Positions 23,567 to 32,657 of a stretch of DNA of 49,793 nucleotides are shown one piece after another (the first letter of the stretch is position 1; every line of letters starts with the position of its first letter). The translations under genes and the position numbers were made by a program. Under the pieces are notes generated by a model that ran no database searches, had not been told where the DNA came from, and saw only the letters and a program-made list of their open reading frames with translations. Source of the DNA: CAG-390 sp045644325 (GTDB lineage: Bacteria; Bacillota; Clostridia; Oscillospirales; CAG-272); the NCBI GenBank assembly GCA_045644325.1, contig JAZRGT010000037.1:1-49793 (forward strand). The letters run 5' to 3'.

Positions 23567-25105
23567 ATGTTCAAGAACGTAACAATGTCGCTTGCCGATC
23601 TTCTCGGCAAGGAATATACAAACGCCGTTGTGGCGGCGAATTATGCACTCGGTGCGCTCAGCCTTGGTGAAGCCTCGGCTCTCGCTAACGAAAAGGTTGA
23701 TTTCTTCCCCGAGTGCGTGCAGAAGAAAAATTCCGAGATGCTCGCCGAGGTCGGCAAGCAGGTAATCGATCCGATGCCCGAGGTTACCGCGGGTGCGCCC
23801 ACCGATTCCTTCCGCAAGGCGGCAAGCCGTGATGCTGCTCCCGTTGCGGCGCGCGGTTATTTCCGCATCGGTGAGGACGGCAAGCTCTACTTCATCGGCA
23901 AGAGCGAGCACTACCACGCCTCCCTCGGTCACGCCTTCCCCGGCTACCGCCTGATCGACAAGGCTCGCGCGCTCGGTATCCCCAACGCAACCCACAACAA
24001 CACCCGCGGTCACATCACCCGTCTTTGCGAGGAAAAGCTGATCGCATCGGTAAACGGAATTGATTGGGATAACTCCACCGAGATTGAAAAGGTCATAGCA
24101 TCGACCGAGCCCAAGGTTCTCAACCGTGTTATCAACCTTGAAACCGGCTCGCTTGCAGTCGAGGCGGGCTTCAAGATGATGCTCGCGCGTTTCTATAAGC
24201 TCTCCCCCGAGTTCCCCGAGCCGAAGTACGCGGGCAAGACCCCCGTTTTCTTCGTAATGGGTGACAAGGTCGGCGGTGTGACGGCAAACTACCACGGCAC
24301 CACCACCCTCATTCAGACCTTCCGCGGTCTTTGGGAGGATATCCGCGCGAAGTCGGAAAACGCCGAGATCTACAAGGTCGTTCCCGTTTCGATCAACGAT
24401 ATCGAAGACTTTGAAGCGAAGATCAAAAAATACAACTCGGGCAATTACAAGACCGCCGGATTTATGCACGAGATCATCCTGATGAACTACGGCGGAATCC
24501 GTCTTGAAAAGGACTACCTCAAGCGTGCGCACGCGCTTTGCGCCGAGTACGACACGCCCACTATGGTGGATGAAATTCAGTCCTGTATGTGGTATGACGG
24601 AATGTTCCAGTTCCGACTTTATGACCTGAAGCCCGATTTCGTTATCATCGGCAAGGGCTTCCCCGGCGGCGAATATCCCGCAAGTAAGGTCATCACCACC
24701 GCCGAATACGACAATCTCAACCAGTTCGGCGCACTCGTCACGAACGGTCAGGAGGAGCTTGCATCGCTTTCCTACCTCGTAACGATGAAGTTTGCGCTTG
24801 AAAACAGAGAGATAATTGCGCAGAACTGCGCATATTTTGAAGAAAAGCTTGGCGAGCTCGTCAAGAAATATCCCGAAAAGTTCACCAAGGTCGAGGGCTC
24901 GGGACTCCTCGCGGCAATGCATTGCGAAAACGTCGAGGCGGCAAAGACCTTTATGGGTGAGCTTCACGAGCGTTGCATCGATGCAAGCGCGCAGATCTAC
25001 AAGCAGAACTGCCTGCCCGCAGTCCTCTTCAAGCCTCCGCTCATTGCCGACCGCGACGCAATCGACTTCATCTGCCTCGCGATCGACGAAATTGCATCAA
25101 AATGA
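23567..25105 (+). CDS. Class III PLP-dependent aminotransferase, 512 aa
   Basis: The class III core is visible around MVDEIQSCMWYDGMFQF, where DEIQ contacts PLP and the Gln stacks it, and in DFVIIGKGFPGGEYPASK, where the Lys of GKG is the expected Schiff-base residue. At 512 residues it is longer than typical members (~430), with an N-terminal extension of ~100 residues. AAAGAGG precedes the ATG. It overlaps the kinase gene by 4 bp (ATGA). In this operon it would add or remove an amino group on a keto sugar or cyclitol; the substrate is not deducible. Confidence 0.9.
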   Translation: MFKNVTMSLADLLGKEYTNAVVAANYALGALSLGEASALANEKVDFFPECVQKKNSEMLAEVGKQVIDPMPEVTAGAPTDSFRKAASRDAAPVAARGYFRIGEDGKLYFIGKSEHYHASLGHAFPGYRLIDKARALGIPNATHNNTRGHITRLCEEKLIASVNGIDWDNSTEIEKVIASTEPKVLNRVINLETGSLAVEAGFKMMLARFYKLSPEFPEPKYAGKTPVFFVMGDKVGGVTANYHGTTTLIQTFRGLWEDIRAKSENAEIYKVVPVSINDIEDFEAKIKKYNSGNYKTAGFMHEIILMNYGGIRLEKDYLKRAHALCAEYDTPTMVDEIQSCMWYDGMFQFRLYDLKPDFVIIGKGFPGGEYPASKVITTAEYDNLNQFGALVTNGQEELASLSYLVTMKFALENREIIAQNCAYFEEKLGELVKKYPEKFTKVEGSGLLAAMHCENVEAAKTFMGELHERCIDASAQIYKQNCLPAVLFKPPLIADRDAIDFICLAIDEIASK

Positions 25106-26535
25106 TGAAGATCTACATAGGAATCGACGTCGGCACGACCTCGCTCAAGGCGCTCGCGCTTGATGAAAATGGCAAGTGCGTTGCAACGGCAAAGAAGACG
25201 TATGAGCTTTTCGCGAACGGTGCCGAGGCGACACAGAACGCCGACGATTGGTACGCTGCCGCTGTAAGCGCGATCCGCGAGATCGTCGCAAAGGACCTCG
25301 GCGAGGTCTTTTCGATCTCAGTCTCCGCGCAGGGCGGAGCGACGGTTTTGCTCGACTCGGACGGCAAGACTCTCACTCCCGCATATTCGTGGATGGACAA
25401 CCGCGCCGTCCGCGAGAGCGAGGAGCTTAAAGAAAAATTCGGAAACGATCTGATCTACAGCCGATACGGCTGGCGTATGCAGCCGAACGCAGATGCGGCA
25501 AAGCTGCTTTGGATGAAACGAAATATTCCCGAAATTTATGAGAAAGCGGCGTCCTTCCCCTCAACTCTCGGCTTTATCAACCAACGCTTGACGGGCAGAG
25601 TCGTTGAAGACCACACTTGCGCCGCGATCCGACGTCTTTATGATATAAATGAAGGAAAAATAAGCGCGGATATGCTCGATCTTCTCGCGCTTACCGAGGA
25701 TAAGCTCCCCGAAACGCTCCCCACGGGCGCGTTTGTGGGCAATCTTACCGCAGATGCCGCGCGTGAACTCGGTCTCTCCGAATCGGTACGCGTTTATAAC
25801 GGTGCGCACGATCAGTATTGTGCTTCGCTTGGCAGCGGCATCGTGGAAATCGGTCAGCTTATGCTTGCCACGGGTACGGCTTGGGTACTCTTCGGAGTGA
25901 CCGAAGCGCCGCTTTTCGGCGAGAGCAGGATATCGCCCTGCATCCACCCTGCGGGCGGATACGGTGCGCTTTCAACGGTTACGGGCATCGGCGCGGCATT
26001 CGAATGGCTTTCAAAGCTGACGGATACCCCCATCCCCGAGCTTTCCGCAGAAGCAGAACACCTGCGCGGCAAAAACGATAATTTCTTCTTCCGCCCCTCC
26101 TTGACGGGAACGGGACTTCTCATCGGTCAAAGCCTCGGCGGACATATTTCGGGCATGACGATCGGTCACGGAAAATACGATCTCGCCCTCGCGCTTATGG
26201 AAGGCGCGGCGTTTGAGACCGCACTCGTTATCGAGGAATACAAAAAAAGCGGTATGACCGACGTCACCTCGATCACGATGACGGGCGGCGCGACGGCAAG
26301 CAGATTCTGGCAGAGTCTTATCGCCGACGTCACGGGACTTGACGTTTACGCTTCGGTACAGACCGACTCACCTGCCCTCGGCGCGGCAATGCTCGCGGCT
26401 TGCGGCGGTGATAATATCGCATCCCTTTCAAAGCAATTTTCGGGAGAGAAAGCGAAGGTCTCTCCCTCCGAGTATTCGCAATACTACCGCGAAAAATTCG
26501 AAAGATATAAGAATTGGCGCAACACTCATCAGTAA
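25102..26535 (+). CDS. FGGY family carbohydrate kinase (xylulokinase-like), 477 aa
   Basis: The FGGY fold shows the first phosphate-binding loop IGIDVGTTSLKAL at the N-terminus, a substrate loop near SAQGGATVLLD, YSWMDNRA, the GAHDQYCASLGSG region, and MTGGATASRFW with DSPALGAAMLA near the C-terminus. It phosphorylates a sugar or polyol before aldol cleavage or pentose phosphate entry. The start (25102) overlaps the aminotransferase stop; a second ATG follows at 25105. No strong ribosome site is seen, so translation is probably coupled. The true substrate cannot be told from sequence alone. Confidence 0.92.
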   Translation: MMKIYIGIDVGTTSLKALALDENGKCVATAKKTYELFANGAEATQNADDWYAAAVSAIREIVAKDLGEVFSISVSAQGGATVLLDSDGKTLTPAYSWMDNRAVRESEELKEKFGNDLIYSRYGWRMQPNADAAKLLWMKRNIPEIYEKAASFPSTLGFINQRLTGRVVEDHTCAAIRRLYDINEGKISADMLDLLALTEDKLPETLPTGAFVGNLTADAARELGLSESVRVYNGAHDQYCASLGSGIVEIGQLMLATGTAWVLFGVTEAPLFGESRISPCIHPAGGYGALSTVTGIGAAFEWLSKLTDTPIPELSAEAEHLRGKNDNFFFRPSLTGTGLLIGQSLGGHISGMTIGHGKYDLALALMEGAAFETALVIEEYKKSGMTDVTSITMTGGATASRFWQSLIADVTGLDVYASVQTDSPALGAAMLAACGGDNIASLSKQFSGEKAKVSPSEYSQYYREKFERYKNWRNTHQ

Positions 26536-26549
26536 AGGAGTATTAGAAA

Positions 26550-28568
26550 ATGAAAAAAGCTTTTTTGATAACATTGATCGCACTTTTGCTTGCATTTTTC
26601 ACCGCGTGTGAAACTCCGCCTACTCCCGATCCCGAAGGACCTGTTGACACCACCTCCGCTCCGGCTGTCGAAACCACAGAACACGTTCACGAATATGAGC
26701 AGGAGTTGAAGGCTCCGACCTGCACCGAGGGCGGCTATTTTGAGCGCAGATGCTCTTGCGGTGACGTTAAGCGCGAGGAGACCTCGCCCAAGGGCCATTC
26801 CTACGGCGTTTGGGAGGTCCTTACTGCCCCCACTTGTAACGCGGACGGCAAGCGCAAAGCCGCTTGTACCGTTTGCGGCGAACCGATCGAGGAAGTAATT
26901 CCCGCGGGTGAGGCTACTCTTGACGGACAGAAGATCATGTTCGCGGGCAATTCGCTGTTATATTACGGCGAGGTAGTTATCAATTCGGACGGCAGTCCCA
27001 CAAAGAACAAGGGCGTTTTTGAAAAGATCGCCGAGTTTTACGGCGACAAGGTGACCGTCACCAACTTCACCTACGGAAGCGCGGGCTTTACCGACGGCAG
27101 AGACAAGGCTTCGACCGACGGCATCCCCTCAAGCTACAAGGATTACGGACTCTATCAGCTTATGCTTGAGCTTCACCCCAACCATTATAACAACAAAGAC
27201 GGCAAGGAGATGGATGCCTTCTACGATCAGGACATCGTCATCTTCCAGCAGAGAGGTGCTTCGATCGCGGATTCCTATGATCAGGTCAAGCAGCTCGCCG
27301 CCCTCTTCCCCGAGGACACGCGCTTTGCCGTTATGATCACACATTACGACACCAAGAACACCTCCACTAGCTCGGCACTCAAGAAGACGCTTTCGGACGG
27401 TTGGGTGGTCATCCCCGCGGGCGACCTTGTCACCGACCTCTGGAACGGCAGAATTAAGGACACCGAGTTCAAGTACACCAAGACCGATTTCGTCATCACC
27501 AAGGATGACGTTCATCCCAATTATCTCACGGGATATATCAAGGCGCTTATGACCTACTGCGCACTCACGGGCAGATCGGCAGAGGGAGCGGACTACTCCT
27601 TCGTCAACCGCTCGACGGGCTACTATGCAAACGCGGCGGAAACGCAGTTCGAGGACGTTCTTGCATCCTCCTCCGAAATGCTCCGCATCCAGTCGCTGAT
27701 CGACAGCTACATCGAAAAGGCAGGCAACAAGCCTGCGACCTCTCATTCCTACACAGAGTGGAAGGAAATCAAGGCACCCACTTGTAATTCCGAGGGCGAG
27801 AGAACGCGCGAATGCACCGCTTGCGGCAAGCGCGAGAGCATCAAGCTGACAGTTCCGCACACCTACGGCGATTGGTACGTCAGCATCGCCGCAACTGCGG
27901 AGGCAAAGGGCACGAAGGAACGCGCTTGCACTGCTTGCGGCGCAAAGACCACCAAGCAGTACACCTTCAATCTTCTCTACGGCAAGGCAATCGCGAAAAC
28001 CGAGAGCTTCGGTCTTTCCACGATCTCGAATCCCGCAAATCAGACCGACGGCAAGTACGTTTACGATAAGGATGCTAAATCGACCTACACCGATTTCAAG
28101 CTAACCTTCTCGAAGTCGGAATGCGCCTCCTACACCACGATCGCACAGCTTTACAATGAAAAAGGACAGCTCGCGGCGGACGGCAAATACCTTTGCGGCT
28201 TCTGGTTTGAGCTCGACGAGCAGACCTTCATCGATTCCTTCTCGGTTTACAACAGCGGCGTGACCTACGATATCGACGGCTTCGACATTCTCGTCAGCAC
28301 CGACGGTGAAAATTGGACTCTCGCGTGGTCGGGTGAAAAGCTCGCATCGGGTCTGAAATACGAAAAGGTCGATGCAACCACCAATAAGATCACCGCATCC
28401 TTCCCGAAGACAGAGGCGAAGTACGTTATGTTCGCCCTCACCGCACCGAGAAGCCGCGATGCATCTGGCGTTGCCGCATTCAACGATAAATACGGCGTTG
28501 TTGCAGAGGTCAATGCAAATCCCCACTATTTCCGCATCGTTGAGTTTGAAATCTACGAAGCAGACTGA
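26550..28568 (+). CDS. Lipoprotein with SGNH-like domain and Cys-rich repeats, 672 aa
   Basis: Signal with lipobox (LLLAFFTAC, Cys20), then four copies of a ~40-residue module of the form H-x-Y/W-x(n)-APTC-x(n)-CxxC: two at residues ~47-125 and two at ~395-470. Between them is an SGNH-hydrolase-like domain: MFAGNSLLYYG (block I Ser) and DDVHPNYLTGY (Asp-x-x-His). The C-terminal ~180 residues resemble a discoidin/F5-8 type C domain (DILVSTDGENWTLAW). AAAGGAG is before the ATG. It sits within the catabolic operon, 14 bp after the kinase, so it may deacylate or bind the glycan that feeds the pathway outside the membrane. Confidence 0.87.
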   Translation: MKKAFLITLIALLLAFFTACETPPTPDPEGPVDTTSAPAVETTEHVHEYEQELKAPTCTEGGYFERRCSCGDVKREETSPKGHSYGVWEVLTAPTCNADGKRKAACTVCGEPIEEVIPAGEATLDGQKIMFAGNSLLYYGEVVINSDGSPTKNKGVFEKIAEFYGDKVTVTNFTYGSAGFTDGRDKASTDGIPSSYKDYGLYQLMLELHPNHYNNKDGKEMDAFYDQDIVIFQQRGASIADSYDQVKQLAALFPEDTRFAVMITHYDTKNTSTSSALKKTLSDGWVVIPAGDLVTDLWNGRIKDTEFKYTKTDFVITKDDVHPNYLTGYIKALMTYCALTGRSAEGADYSFVNRSTGYYANAAETQFEDVLASSSEMLRIQSLIDSYIEKAGNKPATSHSYTEWKEIKAPTCNSEGERTRECTACGKRESIKLTVPHTYGDWYVSIAATAEAKGTKERACTACGAKTTKQYTFNLLYGKAIAKTESFGLSTISNPANQTDGKYVYDKDAKSTYTDFKLTFSKSECASYTTIAQLYNEKGQLAADGKYLCGFWFELDEQTFIDSFSVYNSGVTYDIDGFDILVSTDGENWTLAWSGEKLASGLKYEKVDATTNKITASFPKTEAKYVMFALTAPRSRDASGVAAFNDKYGVVAEVNANPHYFRIVEFEIYEAD

Positions 28569-28582
28569 TTAAGGAGAACAAA

Positions 28583-29605
28583 ATGTTTGGAGTACAACTT
28601 ACAGATTACGATAAAAAAGTATACGAAGAAAAGCTTGCGGATTTTCTGCCCGACAAGATAATCGACGCGCACGCGCACGTTTGGCTTGACGGAATGAAGC
28701 GAGTTAAGCCCGAGGAGCGCAAGGGCTGTGTCAGCTGGACAACTCTCGTTGCGCCGAATATGTCCTGGGAGGACATTGAGAAAACCGCACAGGACATCTT
28801 CCCCGGCAAAAGCGTCAGCTCGCTCATTATGGGTTCTCCCACCTGCTATCTCGACGCGGTCAACGGCTACGTAACCGATCTCATCAAGACAAAAGGGGCG
28901 CAGGGACTTTACTGCACCTCGTATAAAACCACCAAGCGCGACATAATAAACGCTATGGCGCAGGGCTACCTCGGCATCAAGCCCTATCTTGCCAACTGCG
29001 CGCCCTACATCCCCGCATCCGAGATCAGAATTTTCGATTTTCTCCCCCACGAGCATCTTGAGGTTATGAACGACCTCGGCGGAATCGTCATTCTCCACGT
29101 TCCGCGATCGATGCGTCTGAAGGATCCCGTAAATCTCGCGCAGATGGTTGAGATCGACGAAAGATACCCAAATGCGAAGGTCGTCATTGCCCACGTCGGC
29201 AGAGCCTACGTCTACGAGGATATCGGCGACGCATTTGACGTTATCAAGCAGACAAAAAATCTCTACTACGATTTCTCCGCCAACGTCTATGATTACGCTA
29301 TGGAAAAGCTGATCGAGGCAGTCGGACCGAAGCGCGTGATGTACGGCTCGGATATGCCCTACACAAAGATGCGTATGTACCGCATCAACGACGGCGGCAA
29401 GTACGTCAACGTCGTTCCGCGCGGACTTTACGGCAACGTTTCGAACGATAAGCAGATGCGCGAGACCGACGAGACGGATATCACCCTCTTTATCTACGAG
29501 GAGCTCCTTGCCTTCCGCCGCGCCGCAGAAAAGCTCGGTCTGACGAAGGAAGACGTAAGCGATATTATGTACGGCAACGCCGCACGCTATCTCGGACTCA
29601 ATTAA
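28583..29605 (+). CDS. Amidohydrolase family (TIM-barrel metal-dependent hydrolase), 340 aa
   Basis: The N-terminal IIDAHAHVWLDG carries the HxH metal motif of the amidohydrolase superfamily. Further candidate ligands are in VVIAHVGRAY and in VMYGSDMPYTKM (Asp at the end of strand 8). This is the amidohydrolase-2 (ACMSD-like) type, which hydrolyses lactones, amides or decarboxylates. AAGGAG precedes the ATG. Fifth gene of the DeoR-controlled operon, 14 bp after the lipoprotein gene. A lactonase role after the Gfo/Idh/MocA dehydrogenase is possible but not shown. Confidence 0.88.
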   Translation: MFGVQLTDYDKKVYEEKLADFLPDKIIDAHAHVWLDGMKRVKPEERKGCVSWTTLVAPNMSWEDIEKTAQDIFPGKSVSSLIMGSPTCYLDAVNGYVTDLIKTKGAQGLYCTSYKTTKRDIINAMAQGYLGIKPYLANCAPYIPASEIRIFDFLPHEHLEVMNDLGGIVILHVPRSMRLKDPVNLAQMVEIDERYPNAKVVIAHVGRAYVYEDIGDAFDVIKQTKNLYYDFSANVYDYAMEKLIEAVGPKRVMYGSDMPYTKMRMYRINDGGKYVNVVPRGLYGNVSNDKQMRETDETDITLFIYEELLAFRRAAEKLGLTKEDVSDIMYGNAARYLGLN

Positions 29606-29621
29606 GAAAGGAACAAATATT

Positions 29622-31022
29622 ATGAAAAAGGTAAAAATCGGTTTTCTTCCCCTTTATATAAAGCTTTATGACGATTGCGGCAGCGGTGCCATCGGCAGAC
29701 CGAGACTTGAGCCCTTCTATGAAAGACTCGCCTGCGAGCTTGAGGCGCGCGGTTTTGAGGTCATCCGCAACGAATTCTGCCGCATCAAGCCCGAATTCGC
29801 GGCTGCTGTTGAGAAATTTGAGAATGCGGGCGCTGACTGCATCGTCACCTGGCACGCGGCATATTCTCCCTCTCTTGAATCCATCGATGCTCTCGCGGGC
29901 ACCGCTCTTCCCATAATCGTTCTCGACACCACCGAGACCTATGATTTCAGCCCCGAGCAGAATCCCGCAGAGATCAGCTTCTGCCACGGAATTCACGGCG
30001 TTATGGATATGTGCTCACTTCTCCGTCAGCGCGGAAAGGACTACGCGATCTGCGCGGGTCATATCGAACATTCCGACGTTCTCGACCGTGTTGCGGGCTA
30101 CGTTCGTGCGGCGGGTGCGGCTCGTTCCCTCGCGGGAAGCCGTGCGGGCTCGGTCGGCGGCTCGTTTGACGGAATGGGTGACTTCCTTATTGATGACGAA
30201 AATCTTCTTTCCCGTTTTGGCGTAACGGCTGTTTATCCCAAAGCAGGCGAGCTGGAGGAGCTTCGCAAGTCGGTCACCGATGCCGAGATCGAGGCAGAGA
30301 TCAAGGAAAACTCGGAGCTCTTCTATGAGATCGAGCCCTTTGACACCGAGGCACACGTAGAAACAGCGCGTAACTGTCTTGCAGTTCGCAAGTTTATTGA
30401 AAACAATTCCCTTGACGCCTTTACCATCAACTTCCGCAAGATCGGCGGCGAAAGCGGTATTACCGCAATGCCCTTTATCGAGGCTTGCAAGGCTATGGCA
30501 CGCGGCACGGGCTACGCGGGCGAGGGCGATATTCTGACCGCATCCCTCGTCGGTGCGCTCCTTAAGACCTACGAGGGCGCGACCTTCGCAGAGATCTTCT
30601 GCCCTGACTGGAAGAACAATTCTCTCCTCATCAGCCATATGGGCGAATACAACCTCGCGCTCGTCAAGGGCAAGCCCGGTATGAAGAAGATCAACTTCAT
30701 TTACGGTGAAAACACCCTCGATCCCGTGGTTTCCTACGGCTGTTACCGCGCAGGAGAGGCTGTATTTATCAACCTCTTCAAGGCAGAGGACGGCTACAAG
30801 CTCCTCATCTCCCCGATCGAAATGCTCGACGTACCCGAGAGAGCCTTTGAATTCAAGGTTCGCGGTTGGTTTACCCCTCGCACAATGTCTATCGACAGTT
30901 TCCTTGAAGACCTCAGCCGCGCGGGCGCAACCCACCACAGCGCGATCATCTACGGCTCGACCGTCGGGGAAATGGAGTTCTTCGCCTCCATCCTCGGTCT
31001 GCCCACGGTTGCAGTAATATAA
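29622..31022 (+). CDS. L-fucose/L-arabinose isomerase-like protein, 466 aa
   Basis: The overall pattern (KIGFLPLYIKLYD start, DCIVTWHAAYSPSLESIDAL, a C-terminal domain with AEDGYKLLISPIEM) fits the fucose isomerase-like family, which interconverts aldoses and ketoses with a divalent metal. Candidate metal or substrate residues lie in the central part (for example INFRKIGGESGITAMPFIEA), but I cannot map the whole site. AAAGGA is upstream. Last gene of the operon, followed by a terminator. It would give the ketose that the FGGY kinase phosphorylates. Confidence 0.85.
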   Translation: MKKVKIGFLPLYIKLYDDCGSGAIGRPRLEPFYERLACELEARGFEVIRNEFCRIKPEFAAAVEKFENAGADCIVTWHAAYSPSLESIDALAGTALPIIVLDTTETYDFSPEQNPAEISFCHGIHGVMDMCSLLRQRGKDYAICAGHIEHSDVLDRVAGYVRAAGAARSLAGSRAGSVGGSFDGMGDFLIDDENLLSRFGVTAVYPKAGELEELRKSVTDAEIEAEIKENSELFYEIEPFDTEAHVETARNCLAVRKFIENNSLDAFTINFRKIGGESGITAMPFIEACKAMARGTGYAGEGDILTASLVGALLKTYEGATFAEIFCPDWKNNSLLISHMGEYNLALVKGKPGMKKINFIYGENTLDPVVSYGCYRAGEAVFINLFKAEDGYKLLISPIEMLDVPERAFEFKVRGWFTPRTMSIDSFLEDLSRAGATHHSAIIYGSTVGEMEFFASILGLPTVAVI

Positions 31023-31029
31023 ATTCAAA

Positions 31030-31062
31030 AAGGGGCTGATCCGTTAAGATCAGCTCCTTTTA
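31030..31062. terminator. Bidirectional terminator of the catabolic operon and MATE gene
   Basis: Stem aaggggctgatc (31030-31041) with gatcagctcctt (31048-31059), one wobble pair, flanked by A-rich and T-rich runs, between convergent genes. Confidence 0.85.
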
Positions 31063-32445
31063 TTATTTATTTTGTGCAGCTTCCTTTTTCTTTATCTCCT
31101 TACCGACGATGCAAAGTAGCACGACCGCGAGTACGGCAAGGAGTGCGTTTGCGCCGAAGAAGTTGAGCCAAATTCCGTTAAGTCCGAGATTCCAGAGCGC
31201 ACCGAGCATCAAGACGGGGAAAACGAGTGCGATCGAAACCGACATAACCGTCGCAAGCGCGGGCTTTTCGATCGCGCTGAAGAAGCTCTGTGTCATAACG
31301 CCCACCCAGCGGAAGATATAAGCAAGACAGAAAAGCCGAATAGCAGGCGTGACGATTCCCATCAAGTGGATCTCCTCGGGTTTGACAAAGAGTGAGGCGA
31401 TCGTTCCGGGGAAGAAAAAGAGCAACGAGGTCGAGCATAAACCAATTACGGCAGTTCCTATAAAGCCGCAACGGACAATTCTTTTGACTCTGCCGTAATT
31501 CGCCGCGCCCCAGTTGAAGCCGATTGCGGGCGCGAGCGAGTCGCTGATGCCGTAAAGAAGAGGCCAACAGAGGTCGGAGGCGTACATCAAGACGGCGTAG
31601 ACCGCAACCGCAGTAGTACCGCCGCCCTCACCGAATTCGATCACTCCGAGGGTCATAAGCGAAATATTCATCAAAATCGAGGTCACTCTGCCCGCAACGT
31701 TGTTGAGAAATACGGGCGAACCGCAAGCCGCGATCTGCTTGAACATTCCGAGGTGAAAATGCGGCTTTGTGAATTTAAGCAGAGTTTTTCCGCGCAGAAA
31801 GGGGATCAGGGCAACGACCGAGCAGACACTCATTGCAATCGAAACCGCAAGTGCCGATCCGACAACATCCATCTGAAGTCCAAGCAGAAAGAAGGTCAGC
31901 AATCCAAGCGTGAGCAGATTCGATCCGATATTGATCGCCATACTCGTTTTGACGTATCCGCTGATCTTAAGATAGTTGTCCATCGCAAAAAAGATCGTTG
32001 CAAAGGGTCCGAGGAGCGCGCAAGTGCGCAGATATCTCACCGACGTCTGCAAAAGCTCGCCATCTGCGCCCATCAGCCGAGAGAGCGGCTCGGCGGCGAA
32101 GGTCATCACGCCGCCCATCAGTATCGCGGCGATAAAGATCATCAGCACCGAGCAGGAAAAGACGTTATTTGCCGTTTCCTTATCGTCCTGACCGAGCGCG
32201 ATCGAGATCGGCACCGATGCACCGACACCGATGAGGTCGGAGAGCGAAAAATTTATCATAACAAGGGGCATCGCAATATTGATCGCCGCAAACGCGCCCT
32301 CTCCAAGAGTCTGTCCGATGAATATGCCCTCAAAAATGCTGTAAACCGACATCGCGAACATACTGATCATGCCCGGCATAGCGACCTTAAAAAAGAGCCG
32401 CCACGGGTTCATCAAGGCATACATTTCTTCGGTTTTCGTTTTCAT
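31063..32445 (-). CDS. MATE family efflux transporter, 460 aa
   Basis: About twelve hydrophobic helices in two homologous halves, with MATE-typical sequence near the start of each half: GMISMFAMSVYSIFEGIFIG and, later, GSPVFLNNVAGRVTSILMN. It ends in a short Lys-rich tail. Family members export cationic drugs or metabolites with Na+ or H+. It is monocistronic, with its own promoter on the minus strand, and a purine-rich GGAAGGA 11 nt before the ATG. The substrate is unknown. Confidence 0.93.
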   Translation of the reverse strand: MKTKTEEMYALMNPWRLFFKVAMPGMISMFAMSVYSIFEGIFIGQTLGEGAFAAINIAMPLVMINFSLSDLIGVGASVPISIALGQDDKETANNVFSCSVLMIFIAAILMGGVMTFAAEPLSRLMGADGELLQTSVRYLRTCALLGPFATIFFAMDNYLKISGYVKTSMAINIGSNLLTLGLLTFFLLGLQMDVVGSALAVSIAMSVCSVVALIPFLRGKTLLKFTKPHFHLGMFKQIAACGSPVFLNNVAGRVTSILMNISLMTLGVIEFGEGGGTTAVAVYAVLMYASDLCWPLLYGISDSLAPAIGFNWGAANYGRVKRIVRCGFIGTAVIGLCSTSLLFFFPGTIASLFVKPEEIHLMGIVTPAIRLFCLAYIFRWVGVMTQSFFSAIEKPALATVMSVSIALVFPVLMLGALWNLGLNGIWLNFFGANALLAVLAVVLLCIVGKEIKKKEAAQNK

Positions 32446-32493
32446 ATCAAGTCGTATCCTTCCATAGTCCTGAGACCGTATTTTCCGATAAAT

Positions 32494-32522
32494 ATTATAC
32501 CACCTTTAGCCCCAAAAGTAAA
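32494..32522 (-). promoter_or_regulatory. Promoter of the MATE gene
   Basis: Minus strand TTTACT (complement of 32517-32522), 17-bp spacer, TATAAT (complement of 32494-32499). Its -35 lies 6 bp from the -35 of the divergent prepilin promoter. Confidence 0.7.
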
Positions 32523-32528
32523 TACCTC

Positions 32529-32557
32529 TTGCAAAATTCAAATTGCCGTGATATAAT
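32529..32557 (+). promoter_or_regulatory. Promoter of the prepilin pair
   Basis: TTGCAA (32529-32534) and TATAAT (32552-32557) with a 17-bp spacer, about 100 bp upstream of the first prepilin. Confidence 0.7.
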
Positions 32558-32657
32558 AAAAGCACGAAAACAATATTTTTTATTAAAATATTCCAAGAAT
32601 GTGAAACCTTTACCGAAAAAATCTGTCTATATATAGTACAGAAAGGAAGGTACTGAT

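Noticed and set aside
23210..24967. Minus-strand open frame of 585 codons across the aminotransferase
   Set aside because: Antisense shadow of a clear class III aminotransferase within a continuous plus-strand operon.
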